Shown here piece after piece: positions 14,938 to 24,913 of a stretch of 55,360 nt of DNA (positions are counted from its first letter, which is position 1; every line of letters begins with the position of its first letter). Under the pieces are notes generated by a model, which saw nothing but the letters and a program-made list of their open reading frames with translations, searched no databases and was not told the origin of the DNA. The position numbers and the translations under genes are program-made. Where the stretch lies: positions 1 to 55,360 of the forward strand of contig JAQSXQ010000001.1 of the NCBI GenBank assembly GCA_029256565.1, in the 5' to 3' direction. This stretch comes from Mycobacterium sp. GTDB taxonomy: Bacteria > Actinomycetota > Actinomycetes > Mycobacteriales > Mycobacteriaceae.

Positions 14938-17900
14938 ATGCGACCACACTCACGGGGTGCGACAGGCGCTAGCGGCGTCCGTTGGCGCGGGTCTCGTGCC
15001 GGGACGATGACGGCGCGCCACGCCAGGCCGCGACACCGAACGAGCACGTGGAAGCGCGCCGTTGCCGGTGCCGTCGCGCTCGTGACCGCCGGCACCGGTG
15101 TCGCGGCTTCCACGGCGCTTCCGGCTGTGGCGGCGACGGTCTACGAGCTCGAGGGGTCCTGGGCCCAGAGTACGCCGGCCTCGCTCGAGACCGGTGACGC
15201 GGTGTCCGCGACGTGGTGGTTCAACCTCAACGACGACGCGGCGGCCCCCGGCAACGAGCCGGTGGAGAACGTGACGGTGACGGTGACGGGCCAGGGCGCG
15301 GTGTTCGACGCGATCCCGCCGGCGTGCCTCACCGACGGCGTGGACCCGGTGTCGAGCATCTCCGAGGACGGCACGACGCTGGTGTGCAACGTCGGGACCC
15401 AGGACGAGGGCACCGCGTTCTCGCTGACGACCGCGATGCGCGTGACGGCTGTGTCCGGGGAGACCGTGAGCGCGGGCGCGACGATCGCGAACCAGCAGAC
15501 GACGCTGCCCGAGCTGCCCGTACAGAACGGGTTCGTGCAGGACATCCACTGGGTGGAGAGCGTGTCCGGGAGCACGCGGAACGACACCTCTCGCGACTTC
15601 ACGTTCAACTGGACCCTGTTCCACGGCGCGAACAGCCCCGCCGGACCGGACACCGTCACCTACAACCTGACAGTGGCCAACAGCCTGGGCGCGACCACGC
15701 AGCTCGGCCCGAACCTGTGCACGGCGTTCCAGAGCGGCACCGCGAGCGGGCACCCGTGGTCGGGCGGCACGCACGATGCGAGCCGGGTGGCTCCCTTCGT
15801 GGGGTCGTGCACGCTGACGCGCAACAGCTCGACGTCGTACACGCTGACGCTGTCCGGGATCGACTACAGCCACGCGCAGGTGCCGACGACCGACTCGGCC
15901 GGGAACCCGCTGCCGACTGACCGCGTCGCGGTCGCCTCGGGACAGATCCAGCTGCGGCTAGTCACCACGGCGGGCTCGGGCCAGGTCTCGGTGACCTCGA
16001 GCGCGCCGACCTATACCGCGGTGGACGGGCAGACCGTCGGTGACGACCCCGCGAACAACACCTCGGCGAAGAACTGGGTGACGGGGGTCTGGTCGCACGC
16101 GTGGCAACCCCCGTACACGGGTTCGAGCGCGACGGTGTGGTCCGACACCTACCGGGTCGCCCCCGAGTCGGAGCTCGGCTCGGTGGTGCGGGTGATCTAC
16201 CCGAACGTCCAGAACCAGGCCTCCACCCAGGGCGGTCAGTGCCTGGTGCTGGACACTCGGTACGTGGAGTTCACGGGTGCGCTTACCCGGTTCGACAACG
16301 CCCTGACGGGTGAGCCCGCCGGTCTGCCCGTGGCGTACTACACCGGCACTTCAGCGCTGGTGAATCCGGCGAGCGGCTCCTACGACCCGAACGCGTTCAC
16401 GTGTGACGGGACGACGGGGTGGACGACGACGGCTCCAGCCGACCTGTCGACGGTCAAGGCGGTGCGGGCCACGTACACGATGACGGCGGCCCGCTGGCAG
16501 CGCGAGATCGCCCTGCAGGCGACGCAGCGGCTCCTTCCCGGTGCCCAGGTCGGTCAGGACGTGTGGACGTGGGGGTCGTACATCAACCCGTCGTCCGCCA
16601 CGAACGCCTGGGTGAACCCGGCCCGGTCGATGTCACCGGCCGATGCCGGGCTGTCCGCGACCCTGACCCCGGACGCGCGTTACCCGTTCGCGCAGGCCGG
16701 TCGTGACGTCGTGCGGGTTATCGGTGTGACGCCGGACGTGTCGAAGTCGGTGCTGCCGACGTCGGTCGACCCGGGTGGGCGGGCGACGTACACGCTGAGC
16801 TACTCGGCGAACGGGACCGGGGCGGTGGCCCCGACGGTGGACGGGTACCAGCTCGTGGACACGCTGCCGCTCGGTGCGTCCTACGTCGCCGGGTCTGCTT
16901 CGCCGGAGCCGGTGGTCGCGACGAACGGCTCCGGTCAGCAGGTCCTGACGTGGACCCTGGACGGGGTGCCCACGAACGCTCCGCAGTCGCTGTCCTACGA
17001 CGTGGAGTACGCCGACGACGTCGCTGGCGGCGAGCGGCTGGTCAACACCGTCACCGCGTCAGCGGAGGGCGTGCAGTCCGACGCGGCGACCGCGACGGTC
17101 GTGGTCAACGAGTCGGGCCTGACGAAGATCATCAAGACCGCCGACCAGGCGTTCATCCCCAACCTCGCCGGCGACGGCGCCGGCGCCGGCTCGTGGACGG
17201 TGCTGGTGCGCTCGGAGGACCCGCTGGCGCAGGAGTTCGTCGACGTGATCGACATCCTCCCGTACGTGGGCGACGGCCGCGGGACCGCGTTCTCGGGCTC
17301 GTACCAGCTCGACGGACCGGTGACGTCGTCGATCGGGGGGACCGTCTACTACACGACCGCGGACCCGGCGACGCTCACCGACGACCCGGCCGACGCCACG
17401 AACGGCGCGGCGGGCGACGTCGCGGGCAACACCGTGGGGTGGAGCACCACGTACACCGCCGACGCCACCGCGGTGCGCGTCATCACCGGCACGCTCCCGT
17501 CGCGCGGCGAGTTCACCATCGACGTGCCCGTGGTCACCGACGGCATGGTCGGCGGCGACGTGCTCGTCAACCGTTCCCAGGGTCGCGCCGAGAACACGCG
17601 CCTGGTCATGCGGACGTCGGCCTCGACGTCGATTGCGAACTACTACTCGGCGTCGCTGAAGAAGTACGTGCAGGACGCGGACGGCGAGTGGCGCGACGCG
17701 AACGACCCGCTCGACTACCCGCAGTTCCGTGTCGGAGACACGGTCCGGTACCGGATCGTCGTGGAGAACACGGGCCAGGGGACGCTGACGAACGTCGCGG
17801 TCTCCGACGACCTGCAGCCCGAGCTCGGGTCGTTCACGATCGAGTCCCTCGCCCCGGGAGCGACCGAGAGCCACGAGTTCGAGATCGTGCTCACCGAGCC

Positions 17901-20900
17901 CGTCGCGGACTCGGTCGTGAACACGGCGTGCGCGGACGCGGACGTGCCTGCGGACTCGGGCGTCGAGCCCACGATCAACTGCGACCCCGCTGGGTTCACG
18001 GTGGTCGGCACGCCGACGCACACCAAGGAAATCGTCTCCGCCACCCCGGTCGGCGACGGTCAGTGGGAGGTCGTGTACGAGGTCGTCGTGTCGAACACGC
18101 AGACCCCCTCGACGACATACTCCCTGACGGACGCGCTCCACTTCACCGACCAGGCGACGATCGTCTCCGCGACGGTGACGCAGGCGCCCGACGGCGTCGT
18201 CCTCGCCGACCCGGCGTGGGACGGCCAGGAGAACCTGACGATCGCGTCCGACGTGCCGCTGGCCGGGAACGACGACGAGGGCTACGCCCCGCACGTCTAC
18301 CGCGTCACCGTCCTGGCTGATGTGCCGCTGCAGCTCGACGGTGCCGGTCCGGGCACGGACGCCCCGACGGCGTGCCCGGCCGAGGGGTCGGACGCGAACC
18401 AGGGGTTCAACAACACCTCGCAGCTGACCGGCCCCGAGGGCGAGATCGAGGAGGACCAGGCGTGCGCGCCGATCCCGTCGATCGACATCACCAAGACGGT
18501 CTCCGCGGGCCCGACGCCGAACGGTGACGGGACGTGGACGGTGACGTACGACGTCGTCGCGACGAACTCCGGCGCCGCGGACGGCACCTACGAGGTGACG
18601 GACCGGATGACGGCCGACGGTGACCTCGAGGTCCGCTCGGGCTCCGTCGTCACCGCCCCGGACGGCGTGACCCCGAACGGGTCGTGGACGGGCCTGGGCG
18701 CCGAGGGCGCACCGGAGAACGTCATCGCCTCCGGCGTCGTCCTGCCTGCGGGCGGGACGCACACCTACCAGGTGGACGTCGTCCTGGGGCTCGTCCCCGG
18801 GACCGAGGGCGCGCCCGTCATCACCGACTGCGCCGCGGTCGGTGAGGGGGGCCCGGGCGGGCTGTCGAACGCGGCCGGGGTCGAGCACAATGACCTGACC
18901 GACTCCGCCGAGGCGTGCGTCACGGTGGGTGTGGTGACCGTCGACAAGTCGATCTCCGCGGGTCCGACCCCGAACGGTGACGGCACCTGGACGATCGTCT
19001 ACGACCTCGTCGCCGAGAACGTCGGCGCCGCGGCCGCGGACTACGACCTGAGCGACCGTCTGCACTACGCCGAGGGCATCGAGATCCTCGACACCGCGGT
19101 CGTCACGTCGCCCGCCGACGTGGAGACCAACGCGAGCTGGACCGGTCTCGGGGACGAGGGAACGGCGGAGAACGTCGTGGCCTCGGGCGTCGAGCTGGCT
19201 GCGGGCGGGTCGCACACCTACCAGGTCGAGGTCACGGTCCAGCTGGACGAGGCCACGATCGACCCGGCGAACCTGCAGTGCCCGCCCCCGGGCTCGGGTG
19301 AGAACGGCGGCCTGGCAAACTCCACCAGCCTGACCAGCAACGGGATCGTGGCCGAGGACGACGTGTGCGCTTCGCTGCCACTGATCGGGATCGCCAAGTC
19401 GATCTCGGACGGCCCGACCGGCAACGGCGACGGGACCTGGACGATCACGTACGACCTGGTCGCGACTAACACGGGCCAGGCCGCGGGCGACTACGACCTG
19501 GTCGACGAACTCCTGTACGGCGAGGGCATCGTCGTCGAGTCGGCGGCGGTCGCCACGGCACCGGAGGGTGTGGAGCCCAACGCTGGCTGGACGGGTCGGG
19601 GCGAGTCGGGTGCGGAAGAGAACGTGGTCGCCACGGGCGTGACGCTCGAGGCGGGCGGCACCCACACCTACCAGGTGCAGGTCGTCGTCTCGCTCGACGC
19701 CGCGAGCGTCACCCCGGACACGCTCGCATGCCCGGAGCCTGGATCCGGCGAGAGCGGCGGTCTGGCGAACTCGACCGAGCTGACGCACAACGGCGAGACG
19801 CAGGGCGACGACGTGTGCGCGACCTTGCCGCTCATCGACGTGACCAAGACGGTCTCCGAGGGCCCGACGCCGAACGGTGACGGGACGTGGACGGTGACGT
19901 ACGACGTCGTCGCGACGAACTCCGGTCAGGCGGACGGCACCTACGACGTCACGGACCGGATGACGGCCGACGGCGACATCACGGTCGTCTCCGGTGCGGT
20001 CGTCTCGGCGCCGGAGGGCGTGACCCCGTCCACGACGTGGACCGGGCTCGGCGCCGAGGGCGCTCCCGAGAACGTCATTGCCACGGACGTGAACCTGCCG
20101 GCGGGCGAGTCCCACACGTACCAGGTGCAGGTGGTCATCTCGTTGGCCGAGGGCAGCGAGGGCGCTCCGGCGGTCTCGGACTGCGCGGCTCCCGGGACCG
20201 GGGAGGACGGTGGCCTGTCGAACTCCGCCGGGATCGACCACAACGGGATCCCCGGCTCGGACGAGGCGTGCGTGACGATCTCGGCTATCACGGTCGACAA
20301 GACCATCTCCTCAGGCCCGACACCGAACGGTGACGGGACCTGGACGATCGTCTACGACATCGTCGCCGAGAACGTCGGTGGCGCGTCGGGCGAGTACGAC
20401 GTCTTCGACCGTCTGCACTACGGGCAGGGCATCGAGATCCTCGACGCCGCGGTCACCACGGCCCCCGACGGGGTCGAGACGAACGCGGAGTGGACCGGTC
20501 TGGGCGCGGAGAACTCCTCGCCGGAGAACCTCGTGGCGTCCGGTGTCGAGCTCGCCGCGGGCGCGTCGCACACCTACCAGGTCGAGGTCACGGTCCAGCT
20601 GGACGAGGCGACGATCGACCCGGTGGTGCTGCAGTGCCCGCCGCCCGGCTCGGGTGAGAACGGCGGCCTGGCGAACTCCACGGGCCTGGACCACAACGGG
20701 ATCCTCGTCGAGGACGAGGTGTGCGCGTCGCTGCCGCTGATCGACTTCGCGAAGTCGATCTCGGCGGGTCCGACGGGCAACGGTGACGGGACGTGGACCA
20801 TCACCTACGACCTCGTCGCGAGCAACGCCGGCCAGGCCGCGGGTGACTACGACCTGGTGGACCAGCTGCTCTACGGCGAGGGGATCGTCGTCGAATCCGC

Positions 20901-22722
20901 GACGGTCTCCACCGCGCCGGAGGGTGTGGAGCCCAACGCGGGCTGGACCGGCCGGGGCGGGACGGGCTCGGAAGAGAACGTGGTCGCCGCGGGCGTCACG
21001 CTCGAGGCCGGTGCCACGCACACCTACCAGGTGCAGGTCGTCGTCTCGCTCGACACCGCGACCGTCACCCCGGACACGCTCGCGTGCCCCGAGCCCGGCA
21101 CCGGGGACACCGGCGGCCTGGCGAACGCCGGCACGCTCACGCACAACGGCGAGACGCAGGACGACGACGCGTGCGCGACCCTGCCGCTCATCGACATCAC
21201 CAAGTCCCTCTCGGGTGCGGTGACGCCGGTCGAGGGCGAGGACGGCGTGTACGACGTGGTCTACGAGGTCACGGTGACCAACCGGGGCCCCGGAGCTGGC
21301 AGGTACGACCTCGACGACGCGCTCGCCCCGGGCGAGGGCGTGACGGTCGTGGGCGTCCAGGACGTCGTCACCGACGCGCCCGCCCCGGTCGGCGTCAACG
21401 AGGAGTTCGACGGCCTCGACGACACCCGGATCGTCACGGGCCAGCCCATCGCCGGTGCCACCACCGCCCCGGTCGTGCACACCTACACCGTCACCGTGCG
21501 GTACGCCGCGGACCTGACAGACGTCGTGATCCCGGACACCGACGTGTGCACCACGGACGACGGCACCGTGCCGGGCGGCCTGAACAACGTCGCGGCGGTG
21601 GACTGGAACGGGAACGAGGGTAGCGACGACGAGTGCGTGCGTCCGGGCAAGCCCACCCTCGACAAGGCGCTGGTCTCCGCGCGACCGGCCGGCGACGGGA
21701 CGTGGGAGGTCGTCTACGACCTCACCGTCGGCAACGTCGGTCAGGAGGCCACGACCTACGACCTGGACGACGAGCTGCTCTTCGCCCCGGTCATCACCGT
21801 CGACTCGGTCGCCGTGACCGGTCCGGACGGCGTCACGCTGAACGACGGGTTCGACGGTGACACCGACCAGCGGATCGCGACCGACGTCGTGATCGGTGGC
21901 CTGGACGACGAGGGGTACGCCCCGCACGTCTACCGCGTCACCGTGATCGCGACCGTGCCGCTGCACTTCACGGACGTGGAGGCCGACGGCACGGGCTCGC
22001 CCGCGTGCACCACGGCTCCTGGTGGGAACCTCACCGAGCAGGGGCTGAACAACGCGGCGACGCTCACCGACGAGACGGGTGGGACGCAGACCGACACCGA
22101 CTGCGCCCCCGTGCCCTCCATCGACATCACCAAGACGATGGACGGCAAGCCCGTCAAGGGTACCGACGGGTCGTGGACGGTGACCTACACGATCACCGCC
22201 ACGAACGACGGCGCCGCCGCCGGGGTCTACGACCTCACCGACCGCCTGCGCTACGGCGCCGGCATCGAGGTCCGGACCGCGACGGTCACCTCCGCGCCCG
22301 ATGGCGTCACGCCGTCGAGCTCCTGGACGGGCCAGGGTGCGGAGGGTGACCCGGCCAACGTCGTGGCGACGGGCGTGAGCCTCGCCGCCGGCGCGACCCA
22401 CACCTACCGGGTGAAGGTCGTCGCGACCCTCGACACGGAGCAGGTGGACGACACCACGTTCACCTGCCCCGAGCCCGGCGCCGACGGAAGCGGCGGGTTC
22501 GCCAACACCGCGGGGATCGGTCACAACGGGCTGGCCGACGCCGCCCAGGCGTGCGACACCCCGGACAAGCCCGCTGATCCCGGGAAGCCCGGCAAGCCTG
22601 GCGGGTCGCTGGCCACGACCGGCGCGACTCTGGCGTGGGTCGCGGGCGGGGCAGCGCTGCTGATGCTGATCGGCACGCTCGCCCTGATCCTCGCCCGCAA
22701 CCGTCGCACCACCCTCAGCTGA
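14938..22722 (+). CDS. giant sortase-anchored surface protein with DUF11-like repeats
   Basis: From ATG 14938 the protein has 2594 residues. A Sec signal peptide (WKRAVAGAVALVTAGTGVAA up to about LPAVAA) is followed by about 560 unique residues, then DUF11-type beta-sandwich domains. Ten repeats of about 150 residues (450 bases each, 18019-22554) follow, each opening with a (D/V)xxK(S/T)(I/V)S-like strand and GDGTW(T/E)VxYD. The C-terminus is a Pro/Lys/Gly linker, LATTG (2558-2562), a hydrophobic helix and a basic tail, as for covalent cell-wall anchoring by an actinobacterial class E-type sortase. It is probably an adhesin or stalk. GTG 14911 and ATG 15007 are alternative starts. A terminator follows. 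Confidence 0.9.
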   Translation: MRPHSRGATGASGVRWRGSRAGTMTARHARPRHRTSTWKRAVAGAVALVTAGTGVAASTALPAVAATVYELEGSWAQSTPASLETGDAVSATWWFNLNDDAAAPGNEPVENVTVTVTGQGAVFDAIPPACLTDGVDPVSSISEDGTTLVCNVGTQDEGTAFSLTTAMRVTAVSGETVSAGATIANQQTTLPELPVQNGFVQDIHWVESVSGSTRNDTSRDFTFNWTLFHGANSPAGPDTVTYNLTVANSLGATTQLGPNLCTAFQSGTASGHPWSGGTHDASRVAPFVGSCTLTRNSSTSYTLTLSGIDYSHAQVPTTDSAGNPLPTDRVAVASGQIQLRLVTTAGSGQVSVTSSAPTYTAVDGQTVGDDPANNTSAKNWVTGVWSHAWQPPYTGSSATVWSDTYRVAPESELGSVVRVIYPNVQNQASTQGGQCLVLDTRYVEFTGALTRFDNALTGEPAGLPVAYYTGTSALVNPASGSYDPNAFTCDGTTGWTTTAPADLSTVKAVRATYTMTAARWQREIALQATQRLLPGAQVGQDVWTWGSYINPSSATNAWVNPARSMSPADAGLSATLTPDARYPFAQAGRDVVRVIGVTPDVSKSVLPTSVDPGGRATYTLSYSANGTGAVAPTVDGYQLVDTLPLGASYVAGSASPEPVVATNGSGQQVLTWTLDGVPTNAPQSLSYDVEYADDVAGGERLVNTVTASAEGVQSDAATATVVVNESGLTKIIKTADQAFIPNLAGDGAGAGSWTVLVRSEDPLAQEFVDVIDILPYVGDGRGTAFSGSYQLDGPVTSSIGGTVYYTTADPATLTDDPADATNGAAGDVAGNTVGWSTTYTADATAVRVITGTLPSRGEFTIDVPVVTDGMVGGDVLVNRSQGRAENTRLVMRTSASTSIANYYSASLKKYVQDADGEWRDANDPLDYPQFRVGDTVRYRIVVENTGQGTLTNVAVSDDLQPELGSFTIESLAPGATESHEFEIVLTEPVADSVVNTACADADVPADSGVEPTINCDPAGFTVVGTPTHTKEIVSATPVGDGQWEVVYEVVVSNTQTPSTTYSLTDALHFTDQATIVSATVTQAPDGVVLADPAWDGQENLTIASDVPLAGNDDEGYAPHVYRVTVLADVPLQLDGAGPGTDAPTACPAEGSDANQGFNNTSQLTGPEGEIEEDQACAPIPSIDITKTVSAGPTPNGDGTWTVTYDVVATNSGAADGTYEVTDRMTADGDLEVRSGSVVTAPDGVTPNGSWTGLGAEGAPENVIASGVVLPAGGTHTYQVDVVLGLVPGTEGAPVITDCAAVGEGGPGGLSNAAGVEHNDLTDSAEACVTVGVVTVDKSISAGPTPNGDGTWTIVYDLVAENVGAAAADYDLSDRLHYAEGIEILDTAVVTSPADVETNASWTGLGDEGTAENVVASGVELAAGGSHTYQVEVTVQLDEATIDPANLQCPPPGSGENGGLANSTSLTSNGIVAEDDVCASLPLIGIAKSISDGPTGNGDGTWTITYDLVATNTGQAAGDYDLVDELLYGEGIVVESAAVATAPEGVEPNAGWTGRGESGAEENVVATGVTLEAGGTHTYQVQVVVSLDAASVTPDTLACPEPGSGESGGLANSTELTHNGETQGDDVCATLPLIDVTKTVSEGPTPNGDGTWTVTYDVVATNSGQADGTYDVTDRMTADGDITVVSGAVVSAPEGVTPSTTWTGLGAEGAPENVIATDVNLPAGESHTYQVQVVISLAEGSEGAPAVSDCAAPGTGEDGGLSNSAGIDHNGIPGSDEACVTISAITVDKTISSGPTPNGDGTWTIVYDIVAENVGGASGEYDVFDRLHYGQGIEILDAAVTTAPDGVETNAEWTGLGAENSSPENLVASGVELAAGASHTYQVEVTVQLDEATIDPVVLQCPPPGSGENGGLANSTGLDHNGILVEDEVCASLPLIDFAKSISAGPTGNGDGTWTITYDLVASNAGQAAGDYDLVDQLLYGEGIVVESATVSTAPEGVEPNAGWTGRGGTGSEENVVAAGVTLEAGATHTYQVQVVVSLDTATVTPDTLACPEPGTGDTGGLANAGTLTHNGETQDDDACATLPLIDITKSLSGAVTPVEGEDGVYDVVYEVTVTNRGPGAGRYDLDDALAPGEGVTVVGVQDVVTDAPAPVGVNEEFDGLDDTRIVTGQPIAGATTAPVVHTYTVTVRYAADLTDVVIPDTDVCTTDDGTVPGGLNNVAAVDWNGNEGSDDECVRPGKPTLDKALVSARPAGDGTWEVVYDLTVGNVGQEATTYDLDDELLFAPVITVDSVAVTGPDGVTLNDGFDGDTDQRIATDVVIGGLDDEGYAPHVYRVTVIATVPLHFTDVEADGTGSPACTTAPGGNLTEQGLNNAATLTDETGGTQTDTDCAPVPSIDITKTMDGKPVKGTDGSWTVTYTITATNDGAAAGVYDLTDRLRYGAGIEVRTATVTSAPDGVTPSSSWTGQGAEGDPANVVATGVSLAAGATHTYRVKVVATLDTEQVDDTTFTCPEPGADGSGGFANTAGIGHNGLADAAQACDTPDKPADPGKPGKPGGSLATTGATLAWVAGGAALLMLIGTLALILARNRRTTLS
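18481..19833 (+). repeat. three-domain super-repeat, copy 1
   Basis: It contains surface-protein repeats 2, 3 and 4. It corresponds position by position with 19834-21189: repeat 2 with 5, 3 with 6 and 4 with 7. Starts are offset by exactly 1353 bases (451 codons) for the first two pairs. Confidence 0.85.
19834..21189 (+). repeat. three-domain super-repeat, copy 2
   Basis: It contains repeats 5, 6 and 7. It is one codon longer than copy 1 because of an insertion in repeat 6 (GAENSSPENL against GDEGTAENV). Domain-specific phrases such as TDRMTADG, DRLHY and LLYGEG recur in the same order in both copies. Confidence 0.85.
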
Positions 22723-22730
22723 GGTGCGGT

Positions 22731-22756
22731 CGGTCGCCCCGGCACGGGGGCGACCG
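22731..22756 (+). terminator. terminator of the surface protein gene
   Basis: CGGTCGCCCC (22731-22740) pairs perfectly with GGGGCGACCG (22747-22756) around a 6-base loop, 8 bases after the stop codon. The hairpin has no T-run, as is common in actinobacteria. Confidence 0.75.
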
Positions 22757-22829
22757 GCCGCTCACCGGCTGATGTCGTGTGACCCACCGTGAGACCTCGC
22801 CACTACAGCGGGCGGGCCTCATCCGACAG

Positions 22830-22862
22830 CCGGGTCGTGATCGCCCCTCGATCACGACCCGG
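22830..22862 (+). promoter_or_regulatory. 14-bp perfect hairpin in the spacer before the 22962 gene
   Basis: CCGGGTCGTGATCG (22830-22843) pairs with 22849-22862 around CCCCT. It lies 100 bases after the surface-gene terminator and 100 bases before the next start codon. It could be a second terminator or a leader structure. Confidence 0.5.
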
Positions 22863-22961
22863 GTTCCCCAAAGTGGTGGCGGCCCGGCACCTGAAGCAGA
22901 CCGGGCGCCGGACCGCCACCACAGCCACCGTCGACGCGCACCTTCTGCCTGCGAGGTCACC

Positions 22962-23528
22962 ATGCACCGTGACGTCCACCGCATCATCGTCCCCACCCTG
23001 TTCGGCTACGCCACCCTCATCCGCGCCAGAGACACCCACCCCCCCCTGGGTCTCGGCGGGCCCTTCGATGAGGATGCCCACTTGTTCGGTGGGACCACGC
23101 AACGCATCGATACAGTCCTGCCCCCGGACATCACCACTGACGAGCTCCTGGACTTCCACGCCCGGCTCCTGCTGCGCCCCGCCCACCGACGCCGACCCCG
23201 GACCGCGGCGGCCGCCGTCGGCCGCTGCCGGATGCTGAACCACGCCGTCGACGTGCGCACCACTACGGCCCTGACCGTGCACCGGTTGTGCCCGGCGCCC
23301 ACGCCGCGCGACGTCGTTTTCGCTGCGTTGGTGCGCGCCATGCGCCGCGCCGACCACTCCCACCTCACCAAGAATCAGGAAGCCCTCGCCCGCCAGCTCG
23401 TGTGGTGCGCCATCTACGCCGCACGCGACCACCACCTGGCCCAGGTCCTCGACGCCGCGACGGCCCTGCGCCACCTGACCCTTAACCAGCACGCCGGCAC
23501 CACGACCGACGCCCTCGACCAGGCCTGA
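22962..23528 (+). CDS. hypothetical helical protein
   Basis: The 188-residue protein starts at ATG 22962 (MHRDVHRIIVPTLFGYATLI). It is rich in His, Arg and Ala, with two helical blocks (AAAVGRCRMLNHAV and VVFAALVRAMRRADHSHLTK) and no membrane segment. I recognise no family. A weak GAGGT lies before the start. It is the first gene after the surface-protein terminator and hairpin. The dense His/Arg content and long opposing open frames call for caution. Confidence 0.5.
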   Translation: MHRDVHRIIVPTLFGYATLIRARDTHPPLGLGGPFDEDAHLFGGTTQRIDTVLPPDITTDELLDFHARLLLRPAHRRRPRTAAAAVGRCRMLNHAVDVRTTTALTVHRLCPAPTPRDVVFAALVRAMRRADHSHLTKNQEALARQLVWCAIYAARDHHLAQVLDAATALRHLTLNQHAGTTTDALDQA

Positions 23529-23846
23529 CCACCGAGTTGATGAACCCGCCGGTGAACACCGGGTTGGTGAAGTTGTGCCGTGCCTCGTATCACAACACCG
23601 CACCGAGCCCTCTCTCGACCTGCGACAACTCATCGACCGGCCACCGGGACATCCCTGGACGCTCGTCCGACTGCGTACAGTTCGGAGCACGGTGAGCCAG
23701 ACCACCGGCACGCGCCGCACCCACCGGTAACACCTTGCCTGCAGGTGTGGCGAGCGGTCGTCGTGTGGACGGGACCGGGCGAGCACAACCGGGGCATGGA
23801 CAGGATCTGCCATCGCTACGATGGCGACCTCTGGGGGAGGGGGCAG
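23529..23846 (+). promoter_or_regulatory. spacer with dyad overlapping a -10-like box
   Basis: No gene is evident, although a frame stays open. GCCATCG-CTA-CGATGGC (23809-23825) is a 7-bp perfect inverted repeat that contains TACGAT, a plausible -10 box, 22 bases before the GTG start at 23847. ACACCT/AGGTGT near 23730 is a second small dyad. An operator overlapping the promoter is likely. Confidence 0.45.
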
Positions 23847-24113
23847 GTGGGCGAACAGTTCGACCTCAGCGCATACATCGACTCGCTCGGCCCCATGACT
23901 GCCGAACAACGGGTCATCATCGACGACGCGATGACCTTGGTCGCCCGACAAGGCGGCAGCGGTAGCACCGCGTTCCTGCGCGACACAGCCCTCTACGTCA
24001 CCACCCTCGTCCTCGTCGGCGACGTCACCACCTTCGACGACGAGGACACCTGGCACCTCATCGACACCCTGCGCCACAAGCACCACGGCGGTGACCCCGG
24101 CCTCACGAGTTGA
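23847..24113 (+). CDS. small acidic hypothetical protein
   Basis: The 88-residue protein is read from GTG 23847, which follows GGGGGAGGGGG. ATG 23796 would add 17 residues but disrupts the dyad-promoter logic. The sequence is acidic: FDLSAYIDSLGPMTAEQRVI, then VARQGGSGSTAFLRDTALYV and TFDDEDTWHLIDTLRHK. No family is recognised. It overlaps the ligase remnant by a few bases. Confidence 0.5.
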   Translation: MGEQFDLSAYIDSLGPMTAEQRVIIDDAMTLVARQGGSGSTAFLRDTALYVTTLVLVGDVTTFDDEDTWHLIDTLRHKHHGGDPGLTS

Positions 24114-24788
24114 CGATCCCCGGGCGGCTTCGTGCAGCCCGCGAACGCCTGCTGGGTCGAGTTCAGTCAACAGGCCGCGCGGCCACGTCCGTCCAGGACG
24201 ACGGCGCACGCATCTGGGCCCGCCGCGGCACCGACCTGACGTCGACCTTCCCCGAGATCACCGGCGCACTCGAAGCCCAGCTCGACCCCGGCGTCGTCCT
24301 CGACAGCGACCTCGTCGTCTGGCAGGACGGCCGTCTCGCGTTCGAGGCGCTGCAAGAGCGCATGGGCCGCCGTCCACGTACCGCGGCGGCCGCCGCTCGT
24401 GGCTCGAGGTGATGCACCGCTCGACCGTCGACGTCGTGTGCGACGCGGTGACCGGCACCCTGTCCCGGCCGCAAGAGATCGTGGCCGGCCTGCCGATCGA
24501 CGGCGATCTCCGGATCGTCGGCCGCACGGCGCCGCTGACGGTGCGCGTCGCGCGCTGGCGCCGCTGCTACGCCGGCCCGTGGGGGAGCATCCCTGGCCGG
24601 CGCGCATCTCGCCTGGGACGTTCGGCCGATTCAACGCCCGGACGGCGCCGATAGACCTCACCCTCGTCGAGCCGTTCGTGGGCGAGGTCTCCGCCGACGT
24701 CGCGTGGTCCGGGAAGTCCTGGCGCCACCCGCTGTGGTTCGTTCGCTTACGTCCGGACTTGGATCCCGAAGAGGTCTCCCGCGCCTGA
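24110..24788 (+). pseudogene. broken ATP-dependent DNA ligase
   Basis: Three pieces of an actinobacterial LigC/LigD-type ligase are present in different frames. The first is the nucleotidyltransferase middle, ARIWARRGTDLTSTFPEITG with VLDSDLVVWQDGRLAFEALQ (24110-24412). The second is a short HRSTVDVVCDAVTGT segment, about 24412-24530. The third is the C-terminal OB-fold end, HPWPARISPGTFGRFNARTA to VEPFVGEVSADVAWSGKSWR and FVRLRPDLDPEEV (to 24788). The N-terminal part with the adenylated lysine is missing, and at least two frame changes separate the pieces. The product cannot ligate DNA. It is a decayed gene, possibly a former repair gene of the replicon. Confidence 0.75.
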
Positions 24789-24852
24789 CGTACCAGGGCA
24801 TGAGAGGCCGCGTGCCCCGTGCGGGACCGCGCTGTGCGGTGACGGAAGTGAT

Positions 24853-24913
24853 GCTGCGGGGCGGTCAGGCAGGGCGGAGCTGCGGGGCGGTCAGGCAGGG
24901 CGGAGCTGCGGGA
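24853..24913. repeat. 26-bp tandem duplication at the end of the DUF1254 gene
   Basis: GCTGCGGGGCGGTCAGGCAG plus GGCGGA occurs at 24853-24878 and 24879-24904, followed by a partial third unit. The stop codon of the minus-strand gene (24891-24893) lies inside the second unit, so the extra unit is downstream of the gene and does not change the protein. Confidence 0.8.

Noticed and set aside
17059..20241. 1060-residue open frame antisense to the surface protein gene, and similar long frames (20311-22524, 1728-3830, 27710-29515)
   Set aside because: They are products of high GC and of strong third-position bias of the true genes. Their sequences are Arg/Val/Asp-rich and repetitive, with no domains.
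18019..22554. regular repeats that might suggest CRISPR or satellite DNA
   Set aside because: The unit is about 450 bases, coding and in frame, and varies mostly at synonymous sites. It is a protein repeat.
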